From Bacillota bacterium (GTDB taxonomy: Bacteria > Bacillota > Clostridia > Lachnospirales > Anaerotignaceae), in assembly GCA_019422105.1 (NCBI GenBank), contig JAHZDZ010000009.1, positions 1-64,000 of the forward strand: a stretch of DNA of 64,000 nt, written 5' to 3'. The notes below the pieces were generated by a model. The model ran no database searches. It was not told the DNA's origin and saw only the letters and a list, made by a program, of their open reading frames with translations. The position numbers and the translations under genes are program-made. Within the stretch, counting starts at the first letter, position 1. Each line of letters starts with the position of its first letter. This document shows positions 25,288 to 33,069 of the stretch, one piece after another.

Positions 25288-25416
25288 AAATATTTTGGCA
25301 GTTTCCGACATGAAGTGAAAATATTTATTTATTAAGAGGAAGTGATTGAACTGTAAGTGAAATGATACGATAGTGAGGGAAAACAGTCAAAGAATAATTC
25401 GGATGGAGGTTTTAAA

Positions 25417-25503
25417 ATGAAATCAATTAAAATTGTAATTACAGACGAGAGTGATAACAGTACAGAGAAAAATCAGCAGCAAGTGAACTGCGGCGGCATA
25501 TAG
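25417..25503 (+). CDS. Possible 28-aa peptide with a good ribosome binding site
   Basis: ATG 25417 to TAG 25501-25503, preceded by GGATGGAGG with 7-nt spacing. The product MKSIKIVITDESDNSTEK (first 18 residues) ends in NCGGI. The site is strong and the peptide polar, so it could be real or the truncated start of a decayed gene. An IS remnant begins 46 nt downstream. No homology is recognised. Confidence 0.35.
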   Translation: MKSIKIVITDESDNSTEKNQQQVNCGGI

Positions 25504-25548
25504 GAAGATTTATTGGAGAAGCTGATGGAGGTAAGTGCACCATAGTCA

Positions 25549-25985
25549 AGTAAGTAGACACACAATTAGCGGAAATTAATCAAGAAGCAGTGAATCAAGT
25601 TTGCTGCCAGAATAAATCCTCAGCTTCATTTGGGATAAGCATGCCAAGTGTAACATGTGGTCGTTTGGAGTTATAGTGACATTTTATATATTCAAAAACA
25701 GAGAACTGTAATTCCTGCAGAGAGCGGTAGTTTCTATGGCTGATTTCTTCCTTTTTGAGGTATTTAATGAAACATTTGCAGCATGCATTGTCAAAGGGTT
25801 ATCCTTTTTTGGAAAATGATTACATACATTTAGAGAATCCAAAAGCTGCCGGAAAGCGGGATCAGTATACTGAGTTCCCCGATCGGAGTGTAACTGGAAT
25901 CTCAAAGTATTACAGCAAAAGTACATAGGATACCAATACCCAATAAGTCTATTACAAGTCTGGCACAAAAGGGATTAACGTAATT
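25549..25985 (-). mobile_element. Decayed IS3-family insertion sequence (3' part of orfB transposase)
   Basis: Read on the minus strand, the remnant encodes the rve/DDE core end of an IS3-type orfB. HSDRGTQYTDPAFRQLLDSL lies in one frame (about 25830-25890). After a frameshift near 25797, KYLKKEEISHRNYRSLQELQ leads to SKRPHVTLGMLIPNEA and a stop at about 25596. TGTCTACTTACTTGAC at 25547-25562 (minus strand) resembles an IS3-group terminal end. The upstream orfA and most of orfB are missing, so it is inactive. Confidence 0.8.
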
Positions 25986-26195
25986 CTACCATGTTGCGTA
26001 AGATTTGCAGGGGTCAGGATTTACATAGAAGTAGTTTTATACATATTACTCTTTGGTGCGAGATACTGCCGCATGCCCATGCAAGTTTATCCTCTTGCTC
26101 CGAAAGCAAAGAGCTGGGATTTTTCGTTTTTCTGGCTAAATTTGAAATTATATTTTTATTTGCAGATACATCAAACAACCTGTAGAAAATGTCTA

Positions 26196-26224
26196 TTGAA
26201 AAATTATACTGTTCATGTTATAAT
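26196..26224 (+). promoter_or_regulatory. Promoter of the marR-led operon
   Basis: TTGAAA at 26196-26201, a 17-nt spacer and TATAAT at 26219-26224: an excellent sigma-A promoter. Confidence 0.75.
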
Positions 26225-26226
26225 AA

Positions 26227-26242
26227 AGTCAATAAATTGACT
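26227..26242. promoter_or_regulatory. Probable MarR operator
   Basis: AGTCAATAAATTGACT is a perfect palindrome (6-bp arms, 4-bp centre) starting 3 nt after the -10. It covers the predicted transcription start, where a MarR dimer would block transcription. Confidence 0.65.
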
Positions 26243-26271
26243 GTAAATAAATGGACTATGGACGGTGGGTT

Positions 26272-26733
26272 ATGACTAGGGAAGATAAAAGAAATGCGTA
26301 TCTGTACTGCAAGTTCAGAGATGAGCAGTTTGCCTTATATGATGAGTATGCAAAACGTCACGGAATGCTGATGAAAACACTGCTGGTAGTAAATGTCCTC
26401 TTCTATGCAAAGGGAGGAATGACGCAGACAGAAATTTGTCAAAGAACATTTCAGTCTAAGCAGACCGTCAATTTGATTATTAAAAATCTATTGGCAGAAA
26501 GCTATGTCACAGTTACCGAAGTACCGGAAAATAAGCGGAACAAAATCGTTTCGATTACGGAAGCAGGCAGGGCGTATTGCGAGAAGGTCGTCCGTCATAT
26601 CACATGGGCAGAGGATACGGCAATGTCTATGTTTACTGCGGAGGAACAAAAACAGCTTATTGATTTATCAAGGACATTTACGAAAAATCTTACGAAACTC
26701 GTTAATCAAGAAACGGAGGAAATAGGAGAATGA
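26272..26733 (+). CDS. MarR-family transcriptional regulator
   Basis: About 153 aa. A winged helix-turn-helix occupies residues ~45-110 (MTQTEICQRTFQSKQTVNLI as recognition region, then the wing VTEVPENKRNKIVSIT), with dimerisation helices at both ends. ATG 26272 is preferred because GGTGGG lies just upstream; ATG 26251 has no site. It heads a five-gene operon whose members overlap or nearly touch, and a palindrome covers the start of transcription, so autorepression is likely. MarR proteins respond to phenolic or electrophilic compounds or to oxidants, which fits the nitroreductase and repair genes downstream. The effector is inferred only. Confidence 0.88.
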   Translation: MTREDKRNAYLYCKFRDEQFALYDEYAKRHGMLMKTLLVVNVLFYAKGGMTQTEICQRTFQSKQTVNLIIKNLLAESYVTVTEVPENKRNKIVSITEAGRAYCEKVVRHITWAEDTAMSMFTAEEQKQLIDLSRTFTKNLTKLVNQETEEIGE

Positions 26734-27677
26734 TACTCAATACAGGCGGACGGACAGATACCGTTCAATACTATGCCGAATGGCTGCTGCGCCGTTTTTC
26801 AGAGGGTTATGTCCTTTCACGCAATCCACTTTTTCCAAACAAGGTAATGCGCTATGAATTGACCCCTGACAATGTTGACTGCGTTGTTTTCTGCTCGAAA
26901 AACTATAAACCGATTTTACCGCGTTTACATGAGATTACTGAGCGTTTCAACACTTACTTTCACTATACCATTACCGCTTACGAAAAAGATATTGAACCGG
27001 GCGTACCCACAATTGAGGAAAGTATGGAAACGCTGATCGAGTTATCAAAGCAGGTCGGCAGGCAGCGGATTGCATGGCGGTACGACCCTGTTCTGCTTAC
27101 AAAAAAATATACGATACAAGGGCATTTAGAAACCTTTGAACGCATGGCGAAAGTGCTTTCTCCTTATGTTGACCGCTGCATTTTCAGCTTTGTCGAAATG
27201 TATAAGAAGCTGGAAAGCAATATGCCTGAACTTATTCCGCTTTCTGAAGAAGATAAGGATGCGCTGGCGCAAGGGCTGGGAGCAATCGCAAATCAGTATG
27301 GTATATCCATACAAACTTGCGGAACAAACGGCGATTTCACGAAATACAGTATTCATACTTCCGGCTGCATGACGCTTGACATTTTGGGTACGGCAAATGG
27401 AATTGTATTTAAGGACTTGAAGCACAAAGGTATGCGGCAAGGCTGTCATTGTATCGAAAGCCGGGATATAGGGGCCTATGATACTTGTTTAAATGGCTGC
27501 AAGTATTGTTATGCAAATACAAAGCCGCAAAAAGCGCGGGAGAACTACCGGCTCCACGACCCCGCTTCACCGCTCCTGTTATGCCATGTAAAGCCGGAGG
27601 ACACAATCATACAGGGGGCGCAGAAAAGTTTTTTGGCAAAAGAGCAGCCGAAAACCCCTAGTGTGCTTGAATTATGA
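26730..27677 (+). CDS. DUF1848 family protein with C-terminal Cys cluster
   Basis: 315 aa, recognisable as DUF1848 by the start ILNTGGRTDTVQYYAEW and the conserved SFVEMYKK and CGTNGDF-like segments. C239-x-C241-x11-C253-x3-C257-x2-C260 (CLNGCKYCY) at the C-terminal side has the spacing of a radical-SAM iron-sulfur site, although radical SAM proteins carry it near the N-terminus. The function of the family is unknown. It is a soluble protein. It starts with GGAGG just upstream and overlaps the marR stop by 4 nt (ATGA). Linkage with a radical SAM protein and Fpg suggests a role in nucleic acid damage response (inference). Confidence 0.85.
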   Translation: MILNTGGRTDTVQYYAEWLLRRFSEGYVLSRNPLFPNKVMRYELTPDNVDCVVFCSKNYKPILPRLHEITERFNTYFHYTITAYEKDIEPGVPTIEESMETLIELSKQVGRQRIAWRYDPVLLTKKYTIQGHLETFERMAKVLSPYVDRCIFSFVEMYKKLESNMPELIPLSEEDKDALAQGLGAIANQYGISIQTCGTNGDFTKYSIHTSGCMTLDILGTANGIVFKDLKHKGMRQGCHCIESRDIGAYDTCLNGCKYCYANTKPQKARENYRLHDPASPLLLCHVKPEDTIIQGAQKSFLAKEQPKTPSVLEL

Positions 27678-27691
27678 GGAGGAATATGGAA

Positions 27692-28303
27692 ATGGAATTT
27701 AACGAAGTTATCGATAAAAGAAGAACAAGCAGGGAATGGACGGATAAGGAAGTTGATTTTGAGGCGATAAAAAGAATTATTGAAGCTGAAATGAAAGCTC
27801 CTTCCTGGGATCACTATCGTAACTGGCAATTCGTTGTTCTTCATACAAAAGAAGAAAAAGAGAACGCTTTTCGTTACGCAAAATTCATAGCGGAAAAATT
27901 CGATACAAGCAAATATGAAAACAGGAAACTCAATTTCGCGCAAAAAATGTATGCGTATGCTATGCCGAAACAATATACCATGTTAGTTGACTGCCCATAT
28001 GTGATTGTCCCGCTGTTCAAATGCAGCAGGCTTAACGCCGAATGGGTTAGCAAGTTAAACCCACTTACTACTGCATGGTGCGTTGCTGAAAATATTATGC
28101 TTGCCGTTATCAATGAGGGGCTTGGTTACTCCTTACGCATTCCACTGAATAAGGAACACAACATTGTGCTTGAAAAACTTGGCGTGCCGGGTGGTTGGAT
28201 GACCCCATGCTTTATTGGGATTGGGTATCCGAAAGAGGACGAACTGATTTTGGAGCAGTACCCCGCTGACCCGAACGGCCATATCCACATGGGGGAATGG
28301 TGA
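27692..28303 (+). CDS. Nitroreductase family protein (FMN-dependent)
   Basis: About 203 aa. FNEVIDKRRTSREWTD is the typical N-terminal FMN-phosphate contact of the nitroreductase fold. APSWDHYRNWQFVVL (substrate/FMN region) and GLGYSLRIPL...GVPGGWMTPCFIGIGYP (C-terminal FMN region) follow. These flavoenzymes reduce nitro, quinone or other electrophilic groups with NAD(P)H. AGGAGG at 27677-27682 precedes ATG 27686 (3 nt) and ATG 27692 (9 nt); the latter spacing is better. It follows the DUF1848 gene closely and ends 2 nt before the next start. Confidence 0.87.
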   Translation: MEFNEVIDKRRTSREWTDKEVDFEAIKRIIEAEMKAPSWDHYRNWQFVVLHTKEEKENAFRYAKFIAEKFDTSKYENRKLNFAQKMYAYAMPKQYTMLVDCPYVIVPLFKCSRLNAEWVSKLNPLTTAWCVAENIMLAVINEGLGYSLRIPLNKEHNIVLEKLGVPGGWMTPCFIGIGYPKEDELILEQYPADPNGHIHMGEW

Positions 28304-28305
28304 AT

Positions 28306-29205
28306 ATGAATATCCCAGCCATTCAAGAAACCGAAGTCAAAAGTATTCTTTCAAAATCCAATCTGCCTGTATGCGAATATTCTGTCAATCCCTATGTGGG
28401 CTGTACGCATGTTTGTCAATATTGCTATGCGTCCTTTATGAAGCGATTTACAGGACACACAGAGCCGTGGGGAACCTTTTTAGATGTAAAACATTGGCCG
28501 GAAATTAAAAACCCAAAGAAATACGCAGGAAAGGAATTGTTTATCGGCTCTGTTACCGACCCCTATCTACCACAGGAAGAAATATACGAGCGTACACGAG
28601 CCCTGCTTATGCAGCTAAAGGGAAGCGGTGCAAAGATCAGTATTGCAACAAAAAGTGATTTAATATTGCGCGATTTGGATTTGATAAAGACTTTCCCGGA
28701 AGCCCGCGTTTCGTGGTCTGTCAACACATTAGACGAAGATTTTAAGTCTGATATGGATAGCGCGGTGTCCATTGAGCGGCGGCTTGCCGCTATGGAAACG
28801 TTTTATCGTGCGGGGATTCGTACCACCTGTTTTGTTTCACCGATTTTTCCCGGTATTACGGATATAAAGGCGATTATCCAGCGTGTAAAGAAACAATGCA
28901 ATTTGATTTGGCTTGAAAATCTCAATCTGCGCGGCAGCTACAAAATGGTTATTTTGGACTACATTCAAAATAAATATCCGCATTTGCTTCCCCTCTATCG
29001 AGAGATTTACCATGACGGGAGCCGCAGCTATTGGGAAATGCTTGACGCAGAGATAAAAGCCTATGCAGCCGAAATCGGTCTTGATTATGTAACGAATGAT
29101 GACAGTATAAGCCGTCCTTTCGACGCTCCGCCAGTTATTGTCAATTATTTCTATCATAGTGAGATTAAAAAGTCAGCCAGAAAAGGAGGTGAAAATAATG
29201 CCTGA
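28306..29205 (+). CDS. Radical SAM protein, spore photoproduct lyase (SplB)-like family
   Basis: About 299 aa. C33-x3-C37-x2-C40 (CTHVCQYCY) is the [4Fe-4S]/SAM signature. The surrounding NPYVGCTHVCQYCYASFM and IGSVTDPYLPQE segments match the SplB-like/Rv2578c-like radical SAM group rather than classical spore photoproduct lyase. Members are often annotated as DNA repair photolyases, but few have been tested. The start is ATG 28306, or 28297 overlapping the nitroreductase stop; GGGGG lies 11 nt before 28306. Being next to Fpg supports a link to DNA lesion processing. Confidence 0.85.
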   Translation: MNIPAIQETEVKSILSKSNLPVCEYSVNPYVGCTHVCQYCYASFMKRFTGHTEPWGTFLDVKHWPEIKNPKKYAGKELFIGSVTDPYLPQEEIYERTRALLMQLKGSGAKISIATKSDLILRDLDLIKTFPEARVSWSVNTLDEDFKSDMDSAVSIERRLAAMETFYRAGIRTTCFVSPIFPGITDIKAIIQRVKKQCNLIWLENLNLRGSYKMVILDYIQNKYPHLLPLYREIYHDGSRSYWEMLDAEIKAYAAEIGLDYVTNDDSISRPFDAPPVIVNYFYHSEIKKSARKGGENNA

Positions 29206-30034
29206 ACTACCCGAAATAGAAACAATAAAGAACATTATTGAGCCGCAGGTACAAGGGTTTTCCATTAAGAATGTAACAGTCAACCGCCCGGAAGTAATCG
29301 CATATCCTACCGCGAATGTGTTTTGCAATGTACTTAGAGGACAATTAATTTCTCATATGGAACGTCGGGGAAAGTTTTTGATTTTTACGTTTCATAGCGG
29401 CGATCATATCGTTTTACATCTACGAATGACAGGGTGTTTATTACTTACTCAGGCAGACTACCCGGAAGAAAAACATACACACATTATCTTTGAATTAAAT
29501 AACGGCAAGGAATTACGGTTCTCTGATACGCGCCGTTTTGGACGTTTTTGGCTGCTGCAAAATGGTGAAGCTGATACGTACAGTGGAATTGACAAATTAG
29601 GAATGGAGCCTTTTTCTCCCGATTTTACCGCCGAATATCTGAAAGCCCATTTGGGAAAACGGAAAAAAGCGGTGAAAGAATGTCTGTTAGATCAGAGTGT
29701 GGTTGCAGGTATTGGCAATACCTATTCGGACGAAATTTTATTTGCGGCGGGGATATATCCGGCGCGTCCGGCAAACAGTTTGAAGAGTACCGACTGGGAA
29801 CGGCTTGCCGCCGCTATTCCGGAATGTCTTTCCCATTTTATTGAAGTAAATAAAATGACACCAGAGGAATATTTGGAAACCAAAGGGCAGGACTACCGCA
29901 ATACGCCGTTTCTGCAAGTTTACGGTCAGGGTGGGAAGCTCTGTCCGAGCTGTGGGGCAACGCTATGCCGTATTGTAGTGGGCGGCAGGAGCAGCGTATA
30001 CTGCCCAGTCTGTCAGAAAGATTTAGACGAGTAG
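29198..30034 (+). CDS. mutM: Formamidopyrimidine-DNA glycosylase / endonuclease VIII-type (Fpg/Nei)
   Basis: 278 aa, full length. The start MPELPEIE supplies the catalytic N-terminal Pro and Glu. The conserved lysine lies in RRGKFLIF, the helix-two-turns-helix around DQSVVAGIGNTYSDEILF, and the C-terminal zinc finger is CPSC...YCPVCQ (C-x2-C-x16-C-x2-C) with the loop Arg in GGRSS. It excises oxidised purines and pyrimidines and nicks the strand by beta,delta-elimination. ATG 29198 is fixed by AAGGAGGTG and the invariant N-terminus. It overlaps the upstream gene by 8 nt and ends the operon; a terminator follows at 30236-30268. Confidence 0.94.
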   Translation: MPELPEIETIKNIIEPQVQGFSIKNVTVNRPEVIAYPTANVFCNVLRGQLISHMERRGKFLIFTFHSGDHIVLHLRMTGCLLLTQADYPEEKHTHIIFELNNGKELRFSDTRRFGRFWLLQNGEADTYSGIDKLGMEPFSPDFTAEYLKAHLGKRKKAVKECLLDQSVVAGIGNTYSDEILFAAGIYPARPANSLKSTDWERLAAAIPECLSHFIEVNKMTPEEYLETKGQDYRNTPFLQVYGQGGKLCPSCGATLCRIVVGGRSSVYCPVCQKDLDE

Positions 30035-30160
30035 AATAACAGAGAATTTTGTGAATACAGTTTATGCACGTTATCAAAAAGTGGATGAGCAGCATTTCTA
30101 TGCCTTGTTCCTCTGCGCATATTGCAGGAATCTTTAATTTAATTATATTTTTGGACATTA

Positions 30161-30212
30161 AAAACTGCGGAAATTTGAAAAATATATTATTTTTTCAAAA
30201 TATCGCAGTTTT
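30161..30212 (+). other. Long A/T-rich inverted repeat
   Basis: AAAACTGCG (30161-30169) and CGCAGTTTT (30204-30212) are perfect arms, with further A/T pairing inside (GAAAAA with TTTTTC). It lies between mutM and its terminator. Confidence 0.5.
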
Positions 30213-30235
30213 GTGATACACATAGTTATCAAGAG

Positions 30236-30268
30236 AAAAGTTCCTGGAAAAAATCCAAGAACTTTTTT
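30236..30268 (+). terminator. Terminator after the marR-mutM operon
   Basis: AAAAGTTC-CTGG pairs with CCAA-GAACTTTT around a short A/T loop and is followed by a T-run. A 15-nt match to the modular element (TCATCGAGAAGACT, near 30339-30352) lies just downstream and may be a residue of an old copy. Confidence 0.75.
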
Positions 30269-30430
30269 ATTAGTAATACATGCCCTTTAAAATCACAGGC
30301 AATGACAAGAAAACAGTTCTGCATGAATGGTATGCCTATTCATCGAGAAGACTTGGCGTGGCGGTTTGCGGAAACACGATAAATTTTTTATGCGTTTTGA
30401 AACTTTAAGGCGGTGTCCGATTTTTAAGAA

Positions 30431-31135
30431 TCAGTAATAAAGAGGTTCTCCCATTTTATCCAGCTCGATTGCCTGTATGATTCGATGGATATGAATTTCC
30501 ATTGCGTTTCGTGCGGCGATGGCATCTCGTTTTTTTAGGAAAATCATGATCATTTCATGATCCTGCAATGTCTCATTTGATAGCTTAGCACTTGCTAAAT
30601 CCAAGTTAATAGCATCCCGAATTGCTTTATCTATGATAGGGGACAGGCTTAAAAGGAATTCATTATGGGCTGCAGCCGTAATCATTCTGTGAAATTTTTG
30701 ATCTTCGGCGGTTCGATTTTCGCCTTGACGTATGATGTCGGATACTTTTTTTCCCTGCTCGCATATTTTTAAAATTTCCTCATCGGATGCTCTCATACAA
30801 GCCATTGACGTTACATGGGGCTCGTATAATAACCGTGTTTCAAACAGGTCGCGAAGACGTATTTTTTGGCTTTCCAATGCGGTGAAATCACATGTGTAAT
30901 CAAGTGGGAGATGATCGACAACAAATGTACCGCGTCCTCTGTGCGCAACCAGTATTCCTTTATTTACAAGAATACCAATGGCTTCTCGAAGTGTAGAACG
31001 GCTGATACCCAAGCTTTCAGAAAGGGCTGACTCATTGGGAAGCTTTTCTCCCGGTTTAAAGCGGCATTCAATTGTAATCAATTCCTGGAGGCGCTCGGCA
31101 GTAATGTGCGTTAGACTTTTCTGTTCTTGTTTCAT
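30431..31135 (-). CDS. GntR-family regulator, FadR subfamily (FCD ligand-binding domain)
   Basis: 234 aa. Residues ~8-75 form the GntR winged helix-turn-helix (GEKLPNESALSESLGISRST, LREAIGILVNKGILVAHRG, GRGTFVV). Residues ~90-225 are the all-helical FCD domain with its Asp/His metal-ligand pattern (KFHRMITAAAHNEFLLSL). The start is ATG 31135 with AGGAGGGG upstream. It is divergent from the RraA-led catabolic operon. Two operator-like repeats in the intergenic region overlap that operon's promoter, so it probably represses it until a hydroxy-acid or keto-acid intermediate binds (inference from family and context). Confidence 0.9.
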   Translation of the reverse strand: MKQEQKSLTHITAERLQELITIECRFKPGEKLPNESALSESLGISRSTLREAIGILVNKGILVAHRGRGTFVVDHLPLDYTCDFTALESQKIRLRDLFETRLLYEPHVTSMACMRASDEEILKICEQGKKVSDIIRQGENRTAEDQKFHRMITAAAHNEFLLSLSPIIDKAIRDAINLDLASAKLSNETLQDHEMIMIFLKKRDAIAARNAMEIHIHRIIQAIELDKMGEPLYY

Positions 31136-31264
31136 AATTCGGTTCCCCTCCTATAATTTATCTAATCACATTATACAATTTTTTAATAAAAAAACAAGTA
31201 TTGTCACTTGTGCACAATTTTTTTCGGAATTTACTGTAAAAATAGTCGAAATTAATAATAGAGA

Positions 31265-31293
31265 TTGACATTTTAAGTTATATATATTAGTAT
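31265..31293 (+). promoter_or_regulatory. Promoter of the hydroxy-acid catabolic operon
   Basis: TTGACA at 31265-31270, a 17-nt spacer and TAGTAT at 31288-31293. The -10 lies inside the first operator repeat. Confidence 0.6.
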
Positions 31294-31328
31294 GTAGTCA
31301 TACTAATTATGTATGTAGTAATACTAAT
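31286..31328. promoter_or_regulatory. Tandem operator repeats, probable GntR binding sites
   Basis: ATTAGTATG-N4-CATACTAAT (31286-31307) is a perfect 9-bp inverted repeat. A second, imperfect copy (31307-31328, containing TATGTAGTAATACTAAT) repeats it with a 21-bp period, two helical turns, suggesting cooperative binding of two dimers on the same DNA face. The first copy covers the -10 element. Confidence 0.65.
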
Positions 31329-31402
31329 TTAATCGGACATGCAGCCATATTAAATTAATGTGGCACAATATAATTTTTTAACCAAGGAAGGGGTCAGAAA
31401 AA

Positions 31403-32068
31403 ATGAAGGATATTTACAAACTGGCAGAAGAGTTCAGTGAGCTGGCGGCGGCCGATATTTGCGACAGTCAGGATGGGAAAGGAATGATGCGCCCGAACTT
31501 ATTGCCGCTTCACCATCAGATGAAATTCGCAGGGGTTGCGGTAACTGTTCAGTGTGCCGCAGGTGATACACTTCCGATAAATAAAGCTATGGCAGTAGCA
31601 AAACCTGGATCGGTGCTGGTGATTGCCTGTAAAGAAGGACCCGACTGTGCGATGTTTGGCGATCTTTTTACCAGCATGTGTACAACAAAAGGCATTAAGG
31701 CGGCAGTTATAGACGGTTACTGCCGTGATAAGCAGTCTATTATTGAATCAGGTTTTTCAGTATTCTGCAAAGGGGTAAATCTAAAAAAACCTGTTTCTGA
31801 ATACAACGGCCCGGTGAATCAACCCGTCTGCTGTGGGGGAGTTGACGTTGAGCCTGGCGATATCATTGTAGGCGATGCAGACGGCATAGTTGTAATAAAA
31901 CAACATGAGGCAGAAGAAACACTGAAAAAAGCGCAGGAATATTTTCAGCAGGTAGAAGAAAAACGCAAAAAGTGCGAGCAGGGGGCAACAACAATAGAAT
32001 TATTGGGGTTATTGGAAAAATTAGGAATGACACAGGAAGAACTTGACGCTCTAAAAAATAATAACTGA
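31403..32068 (+). CDS. RraA-family protein (4-hydroxy-4-methyl-2-oxoglutarate aldolase-like)
   Basis: 221 aa. The RraA fold motifs are AADICDSQDG, GVAVTVQCAAGDTLPINKA, the DLFTSMCTTKGIKAAVIDGYCRD metal/substrate region (G-x20-R-D in HMG/CHA aldolases) and GDADGIVVIK. Conservation of the R-D pair (YCRD) supports a metal-dependent class II aldolase or decarboxylase rather than an RNase E inhibitor, for which Clostridia have no classical RNase E target. A C-terminal ~30-residue helical extension is present. As first gene of the operon it probably cleaves a 4-hydroxy-2-oxo acid to pyruvate plus an aldehyde or oxo acid. The start is ATG 31403 with AAGGAAGGGG upstream. Confidence 0.82.
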   Translation: MKDIYKLAEEFSELAAADICDSQDGKGMMRPNLLPLHHQMKFAGVAVTVQCAAGDTLPINKAMAVAKPGSVLVIACKEGPDCAMFGDLFTSMCTTKGIKAAVIDGYCRDKQSIIESGFSVFCKGVNLKKPVSEYNGPVNQPVCCGGVDVEPGDIIVGDADGIVVIKQHEAEETLKKAQEYFQQVEEKRKKCEQGATTIELLGLLEKLGMTQEELDALKNNN

Positions 32069-32168
32069 ATTTTTTGAAAAAAATCTGTTGAAATTTTGAC
32101 GTTATTTCGTATACAGCAGGAAACAAAACAGTACGAGAATATATTTAAACATGAAAAGGGGAATATGT

Positions 32169-33056
32169 ATGAAAATCGGGTATATCGGTCTTGGATTAAT
32201 GGGTGAACCTATTGCTACACATATTGCAGAGTCGGGTACTGAGCTGTATGTCAGCGATATGATTCCTGAGAAGGTAGCAAAGCTGGTTGCCTGTGGGGCA
32301 AAAGAGGTTTCCAAAAAAGAAATGGCAGAAAACTGCGACATAATTGCAATGATTCTCCCAAATCACAAAATTTCTTTGGATGTGATATTTGGTGAAGACG
32401 GTATCGCTCAGCATATGAAAAAGGGTTCCATGATAATTGACCAAAGTTCTGTTTCACCTGAAACATCAAAGGAATGCAGTAATCGGCTGAAAGAGTACGG
32501 GATACGATTCATGGATGCACCGGTTTCCGGCGGCCCCGGCGGTGCATGGTCTCGTCAGCTGGCTATCATGGCAGGCGGCACCCAGGAGGATTTTGATGAA
32601 GCCAATGAAGCGATTTTTCGCCATATAGGCAACGGTGCAGTCTTAGTTGGCGATGTCGGGGCAGGAAATGTCTGTAAACTGGCAAACCAGATATTGGTAA
32701 ATTGTAATATGGCTATTGTGGCGGAAGCAATGGCTATGGTAAAGAAGGCCGGGGTTGATCCTGAAAAAGTATTCAATGCTATTCGTAAAGGAGCTGCAGG
32801 CAGCTGGATTCTTGACGACAAAATGCCCCTTCTGCTTAACAGAGATTTTAAAGCACGCGGCTCTGTTACTGTTATTCTCAAGGATATTAAAAACGTTATT
32901 GATACAGCAAACGCAATTGACGCTTTTGTTCCGTATTCCTCCTATCTTTATGAAATTTTGAAATCATTGCGTAATCACGGACATGCAGCGAAGGATCTTT
33001 CCGCAATTGCTTTCCATTTTGAGGAGATGAATGGTGTTAAGATAGAAAGAAATTGA
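32169..33056 (+). CDS. Beta-hydroxyacid dehydrogenase (3-hydroxyisobutyrate / tartronate-semialdehyde reductase family)
   Basis: 295 aa, typical length. The Rossmann motif GYIGLGLMGEPIATHI is at the N-terminus. The substrate-binding segment DAPVSGGPGGA follows, then the catalytic-lysine helix GAGNVCKLANQ near residue 170 and a C-terminal helical domain. The family reduces semialdehydes or oxidises 3-hydroxy acids with NAD(P). With an aldolase upstream it could reduce tartronate or malonate semialdehyde to the hydroxy acid (compare GarR/GlxR). ATG 32169 is chosen because AAAAGGGGA lies 6-11 nt upstream; ATG 32151 has no site. Confidence 0.88.
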   Translation: MKIGYIGLGLMGEPIATHIAESGTELYVSDMIPEKVAKLVACGAKEVSKKEMAENCDIIAMILPNHKISLDVIFGEDGIAQHMKKGSMIIDQSSVSPETSKECSNRLKEYGIRFMDAPVSGGPGGAWSRQLAIMAGGTQEDFDEANEAIFRHIGNGAVLVGDVGAGNVCKLANQILVNCNMAIVAEAMAMVKKAGVDPEKVFNAIRKGAAGSWILDDKMPLLLNRDFKARGSVTVILKDIKNVIDTANAIDAFVPYSSYLYEILKSLRNHGHAAKDLSAIAFHFEEMNGVKIERN

Positions 33057-33069
33057 GGAGGATAATATT

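Noticed and set aside
25986..26190. 64-aa plus-strand frame between the IS remnant and the marR promoter
   Set aside because: No ribosome binding site, no domain and it overlaps likely IS debris.
30310..30370. Further copy of the modular element after the mutM operon
   Set aside because: Only about 15 nt (TCATCGAGAAGACT) match; neither the hairpins nor the 3' module are present, so it is at most a relic.
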